DNA of 41,129 bases from Vulcanimicrobiota bacterium (GCA_003161555.1 PMOG01000264.1:1-41129); one strand, 5' to 3'; counted from the stretch's first letter, positions 1-8,672 are shown. Notes: generated by a model not told the origin, from the letters alone. Program-made: numbers and translations.

Positions 1-692
1 GCGGCGACCGCCATGTTGAGCGCCAGCGACGTCTTGCCCATTGCGGGCCGCGCCGCGACGATGATCAAGTTGCCGGGCTGCCAGCCCGCCGTGTAGTCGT
101 CGATGTCGCGGAAGCCGGCCGTGACTCCGGTGCGGTCGCCCTTCTGTTCGTGGCGGCGTTCCAGTTCCTGAAACACGTTGAACAGCAGCGACGGGACCGT
201 GGCGAAGGCATTGTGCTCGCTGCGATTGCCGACTTCGTAGACGACCTGTTCGGCGCGGTCGAGCGCACCGGGAACGTCGTCCTCCGATTCGAACCCGAGC
301 CGCGTCACCAGCGTGCCGGCTCGGATCAACCCGCGCAGGCTGGCCTTCTCGCGCACGATGCGAGCGTAGTATTCCGCCGACGCCGCGGTCGGCACCGTGT
401 CCATCAGCGAGTTGAGGTACGCCATCCCGCCGATCTTGTCGAGCATGCCTTGGTTCTTGAGTTCTTCGGCAAGCGCGACTTTGTCGAGCGGCTGGCCGCG
501 CTCGTAGAGCGCGAAGAGGGCCAGGAAGATCGTCTCGTGCAGCGGCGCGTGAAAGTCGGCCGGCGCAACGATGTCGATCACGGTCGCCATCATCTCTTTG
601 TCGACCAGCACCGAGCCGAGGAGTGCCATCTCCGCCTCGATGTTGTTGGGCGGAATCCGGTCGACGCTGGAAACGAACGGGGCGACGTTCAC
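1..692 (-). CDS. dnaB: Replicative DNA helicase DnaB (N-terminal part; gene runs off the window)
   Basis: DnaB is the hexameric 5'-3' helicase that unwinds DNA at the replication fork. About 230 codons are visible. Translation from the GTG at 692 gives the N-terminal helical domain (PPNNIEAEMALLGSVL), the linker, then the start of the RecA-like domain with the Walker A motif ARPAMGKTSLALN close to the window edge. The rest of the ATPase core lies outside. The GTG overlaps the TGA of the upstream Lon-type gene by four bases (GTGA), so the two are probably translationally coupled. Order rpsR-rplI-lon-dnaB resembles the common rplI-dnaB neighbourhood. Identity is clear; only the C-terminus is unseen. 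Confidence 0.95.
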   Translation of the reverse strand, partial: MNVAPFVSSVDRIPPNNIEAEMALLGSVLVDKEMMATVIDIVAPADFHAPLHETIFLALFALYERGQPLDKVALAEELKNQGMLDKIGGMAYLNSLMDTVPTAASAEYYARIVREKASLRGLIRAGTLVTRLGFESEDDVPGALDRAEQVVYEVGNRSEHNAFATVPSLLFNVFQELERRHEQKGDRTGVTAGFRDIDDYTAGWQPGNLIIVAARPAMGKTSLALNMAVA

Positions 693-2599
693 CGGGTGAC
701 CTTCGTACGGCGTGTGCGGGGCGGAGGCGGAGCGGGGATGCGGAGATCGAGCGCGGCCAGGGCTTCGACGACGGTCGCGACGACGATCACCTCGATACCC
801 TCTGGTGCCGCCTCGATATCGCGCGCATTCTCGCGCGGGATGACGATCGCCCGCATCCCCGCCTGCCGCGCCGCATAGAGTTTCTCGACCACGCCGCCGA
901 CTCCGCGTACGGCGCCCGCCAGCGACACTTCCCCGGTCACGGCAACGTCTTGCGGCAGCGCAATGCGGTCCAGCGCACTATACAACGCCAGGAAAAACGC
1001 GAGGCCTGCCGACGGGCCGTCGATGTTCCCGCCGCCGACCACGTTGACGTGCAGGTCCCAATCGGCCGGATCGACGCCGGTCACGGCGCGTATGACCGAG
1101 GCGGCATTGAAAACGGCGTCGCGTGCCATCGAACCGGCCGTGTCGTTGAAGCGAACGCTGCCCTTGTGCGTTTCGCGCGCCGGAAATGCGGCGGCTTCGA
1201 TCTCGATGATCGAGCCGACGTACTGCAGCACGCCCAGACCATGCGCCTTGCCGATCACTTTGCGCCGCCGCGCGCGCGCCGGCGTGTGCTGGACGATGCG
1301 GCCGGCCTGGACGACTTCGAGCACGTCTTCCTCGCGCACGCTCGCCGCGCGCTGCGAACCGGCGCGCTCGAGCGCGTGCCCGTAGGCGTCGGCCAGGACC
1401 TGCACCGCCTTGCGGCCCTCGATCGTATACGACGCGATCAGCTCCGGCACGCGCCGCGTCACCTTCGCGCCCAGCCGCTGCGCCGCTTCGCGGACGATGC
1501 GGGCCACCTGCACGTGGGTCAGCGGCTCGAAATAGACCGCGGCGCAGCGCGAGCGGATTGCGGCGTCGATCGCCTCGGGGTCGCGCGTGGTCGCGCCGAT
1601 CAGGACGAAATCCGCCGGCGCGCCGTCGCGGAAGAGCTTCTTCACATAGGCCGGGACGTTCGGATCGTGCTCGTCGTAGTACGACGACTCGAAGCTCACG
1701 CGCTTGTCCTCGAGGACTTTGAGCAGCCGGGTCTGCATCGCCGGATCCATCTCGCCGATCTCGTCGATGAACAGCACGCCCCCGTGGGCTTTGGTGACCA
1801 GGCCCAGCTTGGGCTCGGGAACGCCGCCGTCGGCGAAGTCGCGCCGGGCACCCTGGTAGATCGGATCGTGGACGCTGCCGAGCAGAGGGTTCGTCGTTTC
1901 GCGATTGTCCCAGCGCAGCGTCGGTCCGGCTGCCTCCACGAACGGGGCGTCGGGGGCGAACGGCGCGTGCGCGCGCGACTTCGCGCGTTCGAGCGCCAAG
2001 CGGGCGACCGTCGTTTTCCCGACCCCGGGCGGCCCGTAGAGGATCACGTGCTGGGGGTACGGCGAGGCGAGCTTCGCGATCAGCGCTTTGATCGCGGGCT
2101 CCTGCCCGACGACTTGGCCGAGCGATTTCGGACGCAGTACGTCGAGCGCGGCGCGCGCCAGCCCGCGCCGGTCGAGTGCGGTCAGATCGTGCAGACGCTT
2201 CTCGGTCGCCGGCGTCTCCGGCCCGGTCGCTTCGCGCAACGCTTCGAGCCGCAGCTCGCGCAAGTACTCATTGTGCCGCGCGACCATCTTCGCGCTGACC
2301 TTCGCTTCGAGCTGATCGCCGACGGTGCGTTGGGCGAGCAGGTATGCCAGGCGGTCCTCGATCTCCGCGATGACCTGCTTATACTGCGCCTTCGCGGGGC
2401 GCGTCTCGAGCGTCGGATCCTCGAAGACCAGGCGCTGCAGCGCGAGCAGCCGCTCGGGGATGGCGGACGAGCGCATCTCCTTGAGCGTGCCGAGCTTCCC
2501 CGCCCGCATGACGACCTTTTCGGTCCCCAATGCCTCGCCGAGGACGTCGTAGAGTGCGGCGATCTCGCGGCGAAGTTTCTCGTCCGTGCTTAGGCGCAC
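689..2599 (-). CDS. ATP-dependent Lon-family protease, LonB/LonC type
   Basis: This is a 636-residue cytoplasmic AAA+ serine protease. There is no LAN substrate-binding domain as in LonA; instead residues 1-150 form a charged, helical N-terminal region. Walker A is GPPGVGKT (189-196) and Walker B VLFIDE (275-280). The C-terminal protease domain carries the Ser-Lys dyad, S530 in DGPSAG and K573 in VVEKLYAARQAG. Length and layout match the spore-type LonB/LonC families. LonC of Meiothermus is known for degenerate ATPase motifs, but here both Walker motifs look intact. The start is a GTG one base after the rplI stop, without a clear Shine-Dalgarno, suggesting coupling to rplI translation. The C-terminus ends in a Pro/Arg-rich tail. 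Confidence 0.9.
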   Translation of the reverse strand: MRLSTDEKLRREIAALYDVLGEALGTEKVVMRAGKLGTLKEMRSSAIPERLLALQRLVFEDPTLETRPAKAQYKQVIAEIEDRLAYLLAQRTVGDQLEAKVSAKMVARHNEYLRELRLEALREATGPETPATEKRLHDLTALDRRGLARAALDVLRPKSLGQVVGQEPAIKALIAKLASPYPQHVILYGPPGVGKTTVARLALERAKSRAHAPFAPDAPFVEAAGPTLRWDNRETTNPLLGSVHDPIYQGARRDFADGGVPEPKLGLVTKAHGGVLFIDEIGEMDPAMQTRLLKVLEDKRVSFESSYYDEHDPNVPAYVKKLFRDGAPADFVLIGATTRDPEAIDAAIRSRCAAVYFEPLTHVQVARIVREAAQRLGAKVTRRVPELIASYTIEGRKAVQVLADAYGHALERAGSQRAASVREEDVLEVVQAGRIVQHTPARARRRKVIGKAHGLGVLQYVGSIIEIEAAAFPARETHKGSVRFNDTAGSMARDAVFNAASVIRAVTGVDPADWDLHVNVVGGGNIDGPSAGLAFFLALYSALDRIALPQDVAVTGEVSLAGAVRGVGGVVEKLYAARQAGMRAIVIPRENARDIEAAPEGIEVIVVATVVEALAALDLRIPAPPPPRTRRTKVTR

Positions 2600-2600
2600 G

Positions 2601-3050
2601 CTACTTTAGCGCGACGACCTGTACGGCGGACTTCGCAATGACGTTGTTGCCGAGCCGAATCTCGACCGGATACGTCCCCAGCGCCTTGATGCCGTCCTTC
2701 AGCTCGATCTTGTGCCGATCGATGGCTACACCGATCTGCTGGTGCAGAGCGTCGGCGACTTGGGCGTTGGTTACGGTACCGAACAGACGCCCGTTGCCGC
2801 CGGCCTTGGCCATGACCCGGATCGTCGTTTCCTCGAGCTGCGTGGCGACGTCCTGAGCGTTGGCGACCTCTTCGGCCTGTTTGCGCTTCTTCGCGCTCTG
2901 CTGCTGTTCGAGCTGTTTCATCGCGCCGGGCGTCGCGGCAACGGCCAGACGATTGGGCAGCAGGTAGTTATTGGCGTAGCCGTCTTTGACGTCGACGAGC
3001 GTCCCGCGCCCGCCGAGCGGCTTGACATCGCTGGTGAGGATGACCTTCAT
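2601..3050 (-). CDS. rplI: 50S ribosomal protein L9
   Basis: L9 binds 23S rRNA near the L1 stalk and helps maintain reading frame. The 149-residue protein has the typical N-terminal domain (MKVILTSDVKPLGGRG, then VKDGYANNYLLPNRLA), the long connecting helix rich in Lys/Gln/Glu, and the C-terminal domain (GRLFGTVTNAQVADAL). Length equals the usual bacterial L9. The ATG is preceded by a strong AGGAGG five bases upstream. It sits nine bases after rpsR and one base before the Lon-type protease, in one operon. Confidence 0.98.
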   Translation of the reverse strand: MKVILTSDVKPLGGRGTLVDVKDGYANNYLLPNRLAVAATPGAMKQLEQQQSAKKRKQAEEVANAQDVATQLEETTIRVMAKAGGNGRLFGTVTNAQVADALHQQIGVAIDRHKIELKDGIKALGTYPVEIRLGNNVIAKSAVQVVALK

Positions 3051-3059
3051 GACGGCCTC

Positions 3060-3314
3060 CTACTGAACCACGAACGGCAGCAGCGCGATGATGCGCGCGC
3101 GCTTCACGGCTCGCGTGAGCGCTCGCTGATGCGAGGCGCAATTCCCGGAGATGCGGCGCGGCAGAATCTTCCCGCGTTCGCTGATGTACTTGCGCAGGCG
3201 CGTCGTGTCCTTATAGTCCAGATCGTGCAGTTTTTCGGCGCAGAAATTACAGACTTTGCGCTTGGGGCGGCGATCTTTCTTCGCAGCCGCACGCTTGCTC
3301 TTGGGAGGAGCCAT
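3060..3314 (-). CDS. rpsR: 30S ribosomal protein S18, cysteine-containing form
   Basis: S18 is a small-subunit protein that pairs with S6 on the platform. This 84-residue copy has the conserved C-terminal core ([18 protein letters not shown]). It also has C22 and C25 (CNFC), C59 and H62 (NCASH), the pattern of the zinc-binding C+ form of S18. An Ala/Lys-rich N-terminus precedes it. A GAGG lies about nine bases before the ATG. It is the first gene of the operon here: rpsF and ssb, its frequent upstream partners, are absent and a divergent ppk2 lies upstream instead. Confidence 0.97.
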   Translation of the reverse strand: MAPPKSKRAAAKKDRRPKRKVCNFCAEKLHDLDYKDTTRLRKYISERGKILPRRISGNCASHQRALTRAVKRARIIALLPFVVQ

Positions 3315-3348
3315 GTGGGGTAACCTCGTGGTGATGTAGGTGGAAAAT

Positions 3349-3394
3349 GGTCCGGCTGGCGGACCCTACACACGTGGCGTCCGAAGACGCCACG
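3349..3394 (-). promoter_or_regulatory. Two hairpins in the rpsR leader, one with a cUUCGg loop
   Basis: Read on the minus strand, positions 3394-3373 form a perfect 9-bp stem closed by TTCG, so the RNA would carry the very stable C(UUCG)G tetraloop. Next, 3365-3349 form GGTCC/GGACC arms around 7 bases, followed by a short ATTTTCC. They lie 35-80 bases before the rpsR start codon and could shape the leader mRNA. Ribosomal-protein leaders are often autoregulatory, but I do not recognise the S6:S18 leader motif here. The function is inference. Confidence 0.4.
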
Positions 3395-3529
3395 ACCCCG
3401 GACGCTCGAAAAACGGCCGGCGCCGCCCGGAGGCAGCAACGGCTATGGTACCACCTCGGGCTGCCGGTGCCAATCCCCGGCCGGATGCCCGCGCCACGGC
3501 AATCCCTCGCCGGCGGCGAAGGGCGGCGG

Positions 3530-4372
3530 GTGGACTACCGTAAGAAGTTCGTGGTCGAGCCGGACAGCAAGGTCGACCTGGCCCGCGTCGACCCGAAGTT
3601 TACCGGGAAGCTTTCCAGCGAAGCCGACGCCAAGGCGGAATTGGACGCGCACTGCGAGCGCTTCACGAAACTGCAGTATCTGCTCTATGCCGACGGAACG
3701 CAGTCGCTGCTGGTCGTGCTCCAAGGCATGGACGCCAGCGGCAAAGACGGCACCGTCCGGCACGTGTTCCGCGACATCGACCCCCAAGGTATCACGGTCC
3801 GCTCGTTCAAGGTGCCGACGCCCGAGGAACTCGCGCACGACTTTCTCTGGCGCGTCCACGCTGCCGCACCGCGGCGCGGGTCGGTCGCGATCTTCAATCG
3901 TTCCCACTACGAGGACGTGCTGGTGGCCCGCGTGCACGAGCTCGTGCCCAAAGAGGTCTGGTCGAAGCGCTACGGGCGCATCGTCGACTTCGAGAAGAAC
4001 CTCGTCCAGAGCGACACGCACATCCTAAAGTTCTTCCTCCACATCAGCCCCGAGGAGCAGCTGCGACGATTCAAGCAGCGTCTGGAGGACCCGGCGCGGC
4101 AGTGGAAGATCTCCGAGAGCGACTACACCGAACGCGATTACTGGGACGACTACGTCCGCGCCTACGAAGCGGCGCTCGAGAAGACGAGCACCGAGCGCGC
4201 GCCCTGGTTCATCATCCCCAGCGACCACAAGTGGTTTCGCGATTTGGTCGTGTCGACGATCATCGTGGACACGCTCGAGGACCTGCACATGCGCCTGCCG
4301 CAGCCGCACGTCAACCTCGCCGACATCGCCCGCAAGTATCACGCGGCCGACGCGAAGGGTTCGCTCGGTTAG
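3530..4372 (+). CDS. ppk2: Polyphosphate kinase 2 family phosphotransferase
   Basis: PPK2 enzymes move phosphate between polyphosphate and nucleotides in the cytoplasm. The 280-residue protein shows Walker A GMDASGKDG (about 66-74), a Walker B-like NRSHYEDVLVARVH and the lid segment ARQWKISESDYTER. It resembles the polyphosphate:AMP/ADP phosphotransferase branch of about 260-300 residues. I chose the GTG at 3530, which follows GAAGGG six bases upstream and begins where family similarity begins (DYRKKFVVEP). In-frame ATGs at 3347 and 3485 would add an unusual Arg/Pro-rich extension overlapping the rpsR leader. Its stop overlaps the convergent SDR stop in the tetranucleotide TTAG. Confidence 0.9.
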   Translation: MDYRKKFVVEPDSKVDLARVDPKFTGKLSSEADAKAELDAHCERFTKLQYLLYADGTQSLLVVLQGMDASGKDGTVRHVFRDIDPQGITVRSFKVPTPEELAHDFLWRVHAAAPRRGSVAIFNRSHYEDVLVARVHELVPKEVWSKRYGRIVDFEKNLVQSDTHILKFFLHISPEEQLRRFKQRLEDPARQWKISESDYTERDYWDDYVRAYEAALEKTSTERAPWFIIPSDHKWFRDLVVSTIIVDTLEDLHMRLPQPHVNLADIARKYHAADAKGSLG

Positions 4373-5220
4373 GGGAGGCGCATCGAGCGGCGCACCGCGC
4401 GGTCGCGCAGCGAAGCGGGCAGAACGGCGAGAAGTGCGCCGGCGCGCCCCCGCGCGCCGAGCAAGTAGTTTGCGCGCGGCTTCGATGCCGTCAGCGCGTG
4501 GGCGATCGCGTCGCTGACGAGCTCGACCGGCATCCCGCCGCGCTCCTCACCCTCGGTGGCAGCATAGACGGACTCGATCTGGTCGCCGTACGCGTCGAGC
4601 GCCTCGGGCGGGAGCGCGGCGAGCAGCTCCGCCTTCGAATCGCGGCCCTTCTGCCAAATCGGCGTCTTGACCGAACTCGGCTCGATCAGCGCCACCGCGA
4701 TTCCCGCCTGCCGCAGCTCGATGCGCAGCGCGTCGGCGGCGGCACGCAGCGCGAACTTCGAGGTGCTGTACGGCGCGATGAACGGCACCGCGAGGCGGCC
4801 CGAAATCGAGCCCACGAAGACGATGCGGCCGCGCGCCGGACGCAGCAGCGGCAGAAACGCCTGCGTCACCGCCAACGTGCCGAAAAAGTTGACCTCGAAT
4901 TGCCGGCGCAGCAAGTCCAACGGAAGAAACTCGAGCGGCCCCGCGACCGCGATCCCCGCATTGTTGACGAGTCCCCGCAACGGAACGTTCGCGCCGGCGA
5001 CGGTCGTCGCTGCCGCAGCGACTGACGCCGGGTCGGTGACGTCGAGCCGGAGGCTGCGCACGTTGGGATGCAGGGCCTCTACGCTCGCCGCATCGGCGTC
5101 CGAACGCACCCCCGCAAACACCGCAAAACCGTCGCGGGCGAGACGCTCGGCAGCGGAGGCTCCGATTCCGGTCGATGCGCCGGTGACGACGACGGCGCCG
5201 CGCGAGGCAGCGCTTGTCAT
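4369..5220 (-). CDS. Short-chain dehydrogenase/reductase (SDR)
   Basis: A 283-residue classical SDR, an NAD(P)-dependent oxidoreductase with a Rossmann fold. It has the cofactor motif TGASTGIG (14-21), the NNAG motif, and the catalytic Ser followed by YSTSK. The long C-terminal extension is typical of SDRs acting on lipids or retinol-like substrates, but the substrate cannot be read from sequence. The ATG overlaps the stop of the next upstream SDR by four bases (ATGA, 5217-5220), so the pair is co-translated. It converges on ppk2. Confidence 0.88.
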   Translation of the reverse strand: MTSAASRGAVVVTGASTGIGASAAERLARDGFAVFAGVRSDADAASVEALHPNVRSLRLDVTDPASVAAAATTVAGANVPLRGLVNNAGIAVAGPLEFLPLDLLRRQFEVNFFGTLAVTQAFLPLLRPARGRIVFVGSISGRLAVPFIAPYSTSKFALRAAADALRIELRQAGIAVALIEPSSVKTPIWQKGRDSKAELLAALPPEALDAYGDQIESVYAATEGEERGGMPVELVSDAIAHALTASKPRANYLLGARGRAGALLAVLPASLRDRAVRRSMRLP

Positions 5221-6011
5221 GACGATTCGCCGGCGGAGCGGGCGGCCCGCGCGTCGCGGTTCAAACGCGCCTGGATGCGCGCGTCGCCGAACACGCGATC
5301 GACCAGACCCGGAAACGCCTTGATCAGCGCGACCGGGAGCCGGTAATTGGCCGGCACGATCAGCGCGCGGCGCGGCCGGCGGATCGCCTCCACGATGGCG
5401 TCGGCGACGATCTCCGGCCCCGGGAGTCCTTCCATCGCCGCGTTCATCGGCGAACGCACGAAGCCGGGCTCGATCAGGGTCACGCCGATGTTCTCGCTGC
5501 GCACCTCGCGGCGCACCGAATCGGTGAGTCCGCGCAGGCCGAATTTCGAACCCGAATACATCCCCATCACTCCCGCTTCGCCGGCGATCGAGCCGACGTT
5601 CACGATCGAACCGCGGCGCTGGGCCTTCATGATCGGCAGAACGGCGTGCATCATCCGCGCGGCGCCGAGCAGGTTCACGGCCAGGACCCGCTCGAGTTCC
5701 TCATCGGTGCTGTCGCAGAACGACGGCGACGAGCCGACTCCGGCCACGTTCGCGAGCACGTCGAGCCGCCCGAATGTAACCAGCGTCCGCGCCACCAGCA
5801 CATCGACGTCGCGGCGGTTCGTGATGTCGGTAGCGACGACCAACGTGCGCGGTCCGAGGGGCGCAACTTCGCGCGCGATCGCGTCCAAGTGCTCGTCCTG
5901 CGGCGCTGCGAGAACGACCGACATCCCGCTGCGTAAAAAAGCTCGGACGGTCGCGGCGCCGATTCCACCCGACGCGCCGGCGATGACACCAACGCTGCCG
6001 GCAGGTTCCAT
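5217..6011 (-). CDS. Short-chain dehydrogenase/reductase (SDR)
   Basis: A 264-residue classical SDR with the cofactor motif AGASGGIG near the N-terminus, a divergent NVAG in place of NNAG, and an active-site Ser followed by YSGSK. The C-terminal tail is basic and Ala-rich. It lies between tdk (45 bases upstream) and the overlapping second SDR, so tdk-SDR-SDR is probably one minus-strand transcript. It is a distant paralog of its neighbour rather than a recent duplicate, since only the shared SDR motifs align by eye. Substrate unknown. Confidence 0.87.
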   Translation of the reverse strand: MEPAGSVGVIAGASGGIGAATVRAFLRSGMSVVLAAPQDEHLDAIAREVAPLGPRTLVVATDITNRRDVDVLVARTLVTFGRLDVLANVAGVGSSPSFCDSTDEELERVLAVNLLGAARMMHAVLPIMKAQRRGSIVNVGSIAGEAGVMGMYSGSKFGLRGLTDSVRREVRSENIGVTLIEPGFVRSPMNAAMEGLPGPEIVADAIVEAIRRPRRALIVPANYRLPVALIKAFPGLVDRVFGDARIQARLNRDARAARSAGESS

Positions 6012-6056
6012 GCGTCACGCTTATCGGAGCGGGTGACGCGCTCCTGGCGCGAAGTC

Positions 6057-6644
6057 CTACGTCAGGTCGAACAGCGGCGGAACGCGGTGCAGGTAAAAAC
6101 AGCGGGGACACTGCTGGATGTAGCGCGTCGACCCCTCGATCGCGATCTGCTCGCCTTCGGTGATGCGCCGTCCTTCATCGTCGATCCGAACGTTCATCGC
6201 CGCCTTCTTGCCGCAGGCGCAGATCGTCTTGATCTCCTCGAGGCTGTCGGCCAAGGTGAGCAGGAACGCCGCACCCGGGAAGGGGTCGCCGCGGAAATCA
6301 CTGCGGATGCCGTAGGCGATGACCGGGACGCCCAGGAGGTGCGCGGCGCGGTGCAACTGACGGACCTGGTCGGGGGTGAGAAACTGCGCCTCGTCGACGA
6401 GCACGCATGAGAGCCCCTCGGCCGCTGCCAAGCGTTCGTAGAAATCGAGCGCGGCATCGAACGTGAACGCTTCGCGCTGCGGGCCCAGCCGCGAGGTCAC
6501 CGCGCCCGCACCGTACCGGTCGTCCAGCGCCGAGGTGAAGATCCAGACCTTGCGGCCGTGCTCTTCGTAGTTGTGCGCGACTTGCAGCAGCGCGGTCGAC
6601 TTGCCGGCGTTCATCGCAGAGTATCGGAAGTACAGCTTCGCCAT
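6057..6644 (-). CDS. tdk: Thymidine kinase, TK1 type
   Basis: Phosphorylates thymidine to dTMP in nucleotide salvage. The 195-residue form starting at the ATG at 6644 (MAKLYFRYSAMNAGKST) places the P-loop AMNAGKST at the extreme N-terminus, as usual. The catalytic Glu lies in VDEAQFL, and two zinc-binding pairs follow (CACGKKA and CPRC), with the lasso-loop region between. A longer frame reaches 6773, but its extra residues are Arg/Ala-rich and unlike the family, so I reject that start. No Shine-Dalgarno is evident. Confidence 0.95.
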   Translation of the reverse strand: MAKLYFRYSAMNAGKSTALLQVAHNYEEHGRKVWIFTSALDDRYGAGAVTSRLGPQREAFTFDAALDFYERLAAAEGLSCVLVDEAQFLTPDQVRQLHRAAHLLGVPVIAYGIRSDFRGDPFPGAAFLLTLADSLEEIKTICACGKKAAMNVRIDDEGRRITEGEQIAIEGSTRYIQQCPRCFYLHRVPPLFDLT

Positions 6645-6752
6645 CGCTGGACCACGCGCTTTCGCGCTCGTCGCGGAACACCCCCGGGCGGCCGCGAAGG
6701 AAGCACACGAGCGACGCCGCAGACGGTCTGGGGCTCGCAGGAGGATTGCGCG

Positions 6753-7304
6753 ATGGTGCAAGTCGGTGACCAAGTGCCGGCTCTGGGGGCGGATTTTTCG
6801 TGGCTATGGGCGAGCCGGCCCGCGCTCGTCGTGTGGCTGCGGCACTTCGGCTGCCGATTCTATCCGGAAATGCTGACCGAACTGCGCGACGCGCTGCCGC
6901 AGTTCGACGAGTTCGGCGTGAACGTGCGCGCCGTTGTGCAAGGGGATAAGGCCGAAGCCAAGCAGTTCTGCGGTGCGCTCGGCGCCGAAACGCTGTGCAT
7001 CGCCGATCCCCTGCGCCGGTCGTACAACATGATGGGGTTCGAACGCGCGCCGCTGACCAGCGTGCTCTTTCCAAGCAAGGAACTCAAGGAACGGGGGCGC
7101 GAGGTGCGCACGAAAGGCTTCAAACAGGACTGGAAAAACACGTTCCGACGCAACGGCGACGCGTTGCAGCTCCCGGGCGCAGCGCTGATCGATAAGCGCG
7201 GGATCGTGCGCTGGCTCTACCGCGGCGGCCACGCCGGCGACCTGCCGCCCGTCACGACGCTGCTCAGCATCGCCAAGCATCACGGCGCGCGCGCGCACTC
7301 GTAA
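6753..7304 (+). CDS. Peroxiredoxin-like AhpC/TSA-family protein, single-Cys variant
   Basis: A 183-residue thioredoxin-fold protein of the AhpC/TSA_2 (PRXL2-like) kind. The active-site segment is LRHFGCRFYPEM. C34 sits where the family usually has HFGCxFC, but the second cysteine is Tyr37. Other cysteines are C73 and C82. It probably reduces peroxides or a protein disulfide; the partner is unknown. An AGGAGG eight bases before the ATG supports the start. The following SDR begins immediately after the TAA (TAAATG), so the two are likely co-expressed. Confidence 0.8.
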   Translation: MVQVGDQVPALGADFSWLWASRPALVVWLRHFGCRFYPEMLTELRDALPQFDEFGVNVRAVVQGDKAEAKQFCGALGAETLCIADPLRRSYNMMGFERAPLTSVLFPSKELKERGREVRTKGFKQDWKNTFRRNGDALQLPGAALIDKRGIVRWLYRGGHAGDLPPVTTLLSIAKHHGARAHS

Positions 7305-8102
7305 ATGCTCGATCTCGACCTCCACGGACGCACGGCCGTCGTAACCGGCTCGACGGCCGGAATCGGGCAGGCCATCGCGGCCGGTTTGGCCGCGCAAGGC
7401 GCGCACGTCGTCGTCACGGGCCGCACCCAAGCGCGCGTCGATGCGGCGCTCGCCGCGATCGTCCAGCGTGATCCCGCCGCGCGGCTCTCCGGTTTTGCCG
7501 CCGATCTGGCGACGGCCGACGGTGCGCGGGCGCTGGTCGCGGCCTTCCCCAGCGCAGACATCCTCGTCAACAATCTTGGAATCTTCGCGCCGGTACCGTT
7601 CCTCGAGATCGAGGACGCCGAGTGGATGCGGTTCTTCGAAACCAACGTGCTCAGCGGCGTTCGTTTGACCCGCGCCTACCTGCCGGGAATGCGCGAACGG
7701 GGATGGGGCCGCGTGGTCTTCATCTCGAGCGAGTCGGGACTGCAGATTCCGGTCGAGATGATCCATTACGGTGTCACCAAGACGGCGCAGATCGCGCTGG
7801 CCCGGGGCATCGCGGAGAGCGTCGCGAGAACCGGCATCACCGTGAACAGCGTCCTGCCGGGACCGACGAAATCGGAAGGCGTCGGCGATTTCGTGACGCG
7901 CCTGGCCGCCCAGCGGAACATCAGCTTTGCGGACATGGAGAAAGAGTTCTTCGAGACCGCCCGGCCGACGTCGCTGATCAAACGCTTCGCGACCAACGAA
8001 GAAGTCGCGAACATGGTGGTCTACGTCTGCTCGCCGGCCGCCTCGGCGACTACGGGCGCCGCGCTGCGCGTCGACGGCGGCGTCGTGCGCGCGATCCCGT
8101 AG
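7305..8102 (+). CDS. Short-chain dehydrogenase/reductase (SDR)
   Basis: A 265-residue classical SDR with TGSTAGIG at the cofactor site, NNLG replacing NNAG, the active-site Ser in FISSESG, and YGVTK. The C-terminus (GAALRVDGGVVRAIP) is the usual substrate-loop end of FabG-like enzymes. The start codon directly abuts the stop of the peroxiredoxin-like gene, implying translational coupling. It converges with the glutathione peroxidase gene nine bases away. Substrate not predictable. Confidence 0.88.
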   Translation: MLDLDLHGRTAVVTGSTAGIGQAIAAGLAAQGAHVVVTGRTQARVDAALAAIVQRDPAARLSGFAADLATADGARALVAAFPSADILVNNLGIFAPVPFLEIEDAEWMRFFETNVLSGVRLTRAYLPGMRERGWGRVVFISSESGLQIPVEMIHYGVTKTAQIALARGIAESVARTGITVNSVLPGPTKSEGVGDFVTRLAAQRNISFADMEKEFFETARPTSLIKRFATNEEVANMVVYVCSPAASATTGAALRVDGGVVRAIP

Positions 8103-8111
8103 GGTCGCAGC

Positions 8112-8672
8112 TCAGGCTTTGGCCAGCTCCGCTTCGATCACTTCGATCAGCATCGGGTCATCCGGCGTGACGTCCGGGGCGAAGCGGGCGACGACGTCGC
8201 CGTTGCGATCGACGACGAATTTCTCGAAGTTCCATAGGATCTCGTCGGCGCCGCGATCGGGCGAGATGCGTCCGCGCTCTTCGAGCCGCGCTTTCAGCGT
8301 GCCATCGGGTTTCTCGCGCGCCTGGGGCTGCGCTTCGGTGAGCGCCTTGTAGAGCGGGTGCTGCCCGGGTCCCTTGACGACGATCTTTTCGAACAGCGGG
8401 AACTGCACCGCGAACTGCGTCTCGCAGAACTGGGCGATCTCTTCGTTCGTCCCCGGCTCTTGCGCACCGAATTCGTTGGCGGGAAACCCGAGCACGACGA
8501 AACCGCGATCGCGGTACCGCTCGTACAACGATTCCAGCCCCGCGTACTGCGGCGTCAGCCCGCACTGCGAGGCGACGTTCACGACCAGGGAAACGGTGCC
8601 GCCGGCCTCGCCGAGGTTCGTTTGCGTCCCATCGATACGTTTGACCGGAATCTCCGTAATACGCTCAGTCAT
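8112..8672 (-). CDS. Glutathione peroxidase family protein
   Basis: A 186-residue thiol peroxidase of the GPx/BtuE family that reduces hydrogen or organic peroxides, probably with thioredoxin as donor. The catalytic tetrad is visible: C37 in [13 protein letters not shown]71 in [13 protein letters not shown]147 and N148 in ILWNFEKF. The residue is cysteine, not selenocysteine. A charged insert around 120-142 precedes the Trp. The ATG overlaps the stop of the upstream luciferase-like gene (ATGA, 8669-8672), placing both in one transcript. Confidence 0.93.
   Translation of the reverse strand: MTERITEIPVKRIDGTQTNLGEAGGTVSLVVNVASQCGLTPQYAGLESLYERYRDRGFVVLGFPANEFGAQEPGTNEEIAQFCETQFAVQFPLFEKIVVKGPGQHPLYKALTEAQPQAREKPDGTLKARLEERGRISPDRGADEILWNFEKFVVDRNGDVVARFAPDVTPDDPMLIEVIEAELAKA

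Noticed and set aside
150-878. Long plus-strand open frame over the dnaB and Lon-type genes
   Set aside because: It is a shadow frame in GC-rich DNA, Arg/His-rich and without family motifs, antisense to two clear genes.
3347-3529. Extended N-terminus for ppk2 from the ATG at 3347
   Set aside because: The extra residues are Arg/Pro-rich, unlike the family, and overlap the rpsR leader hairpins.
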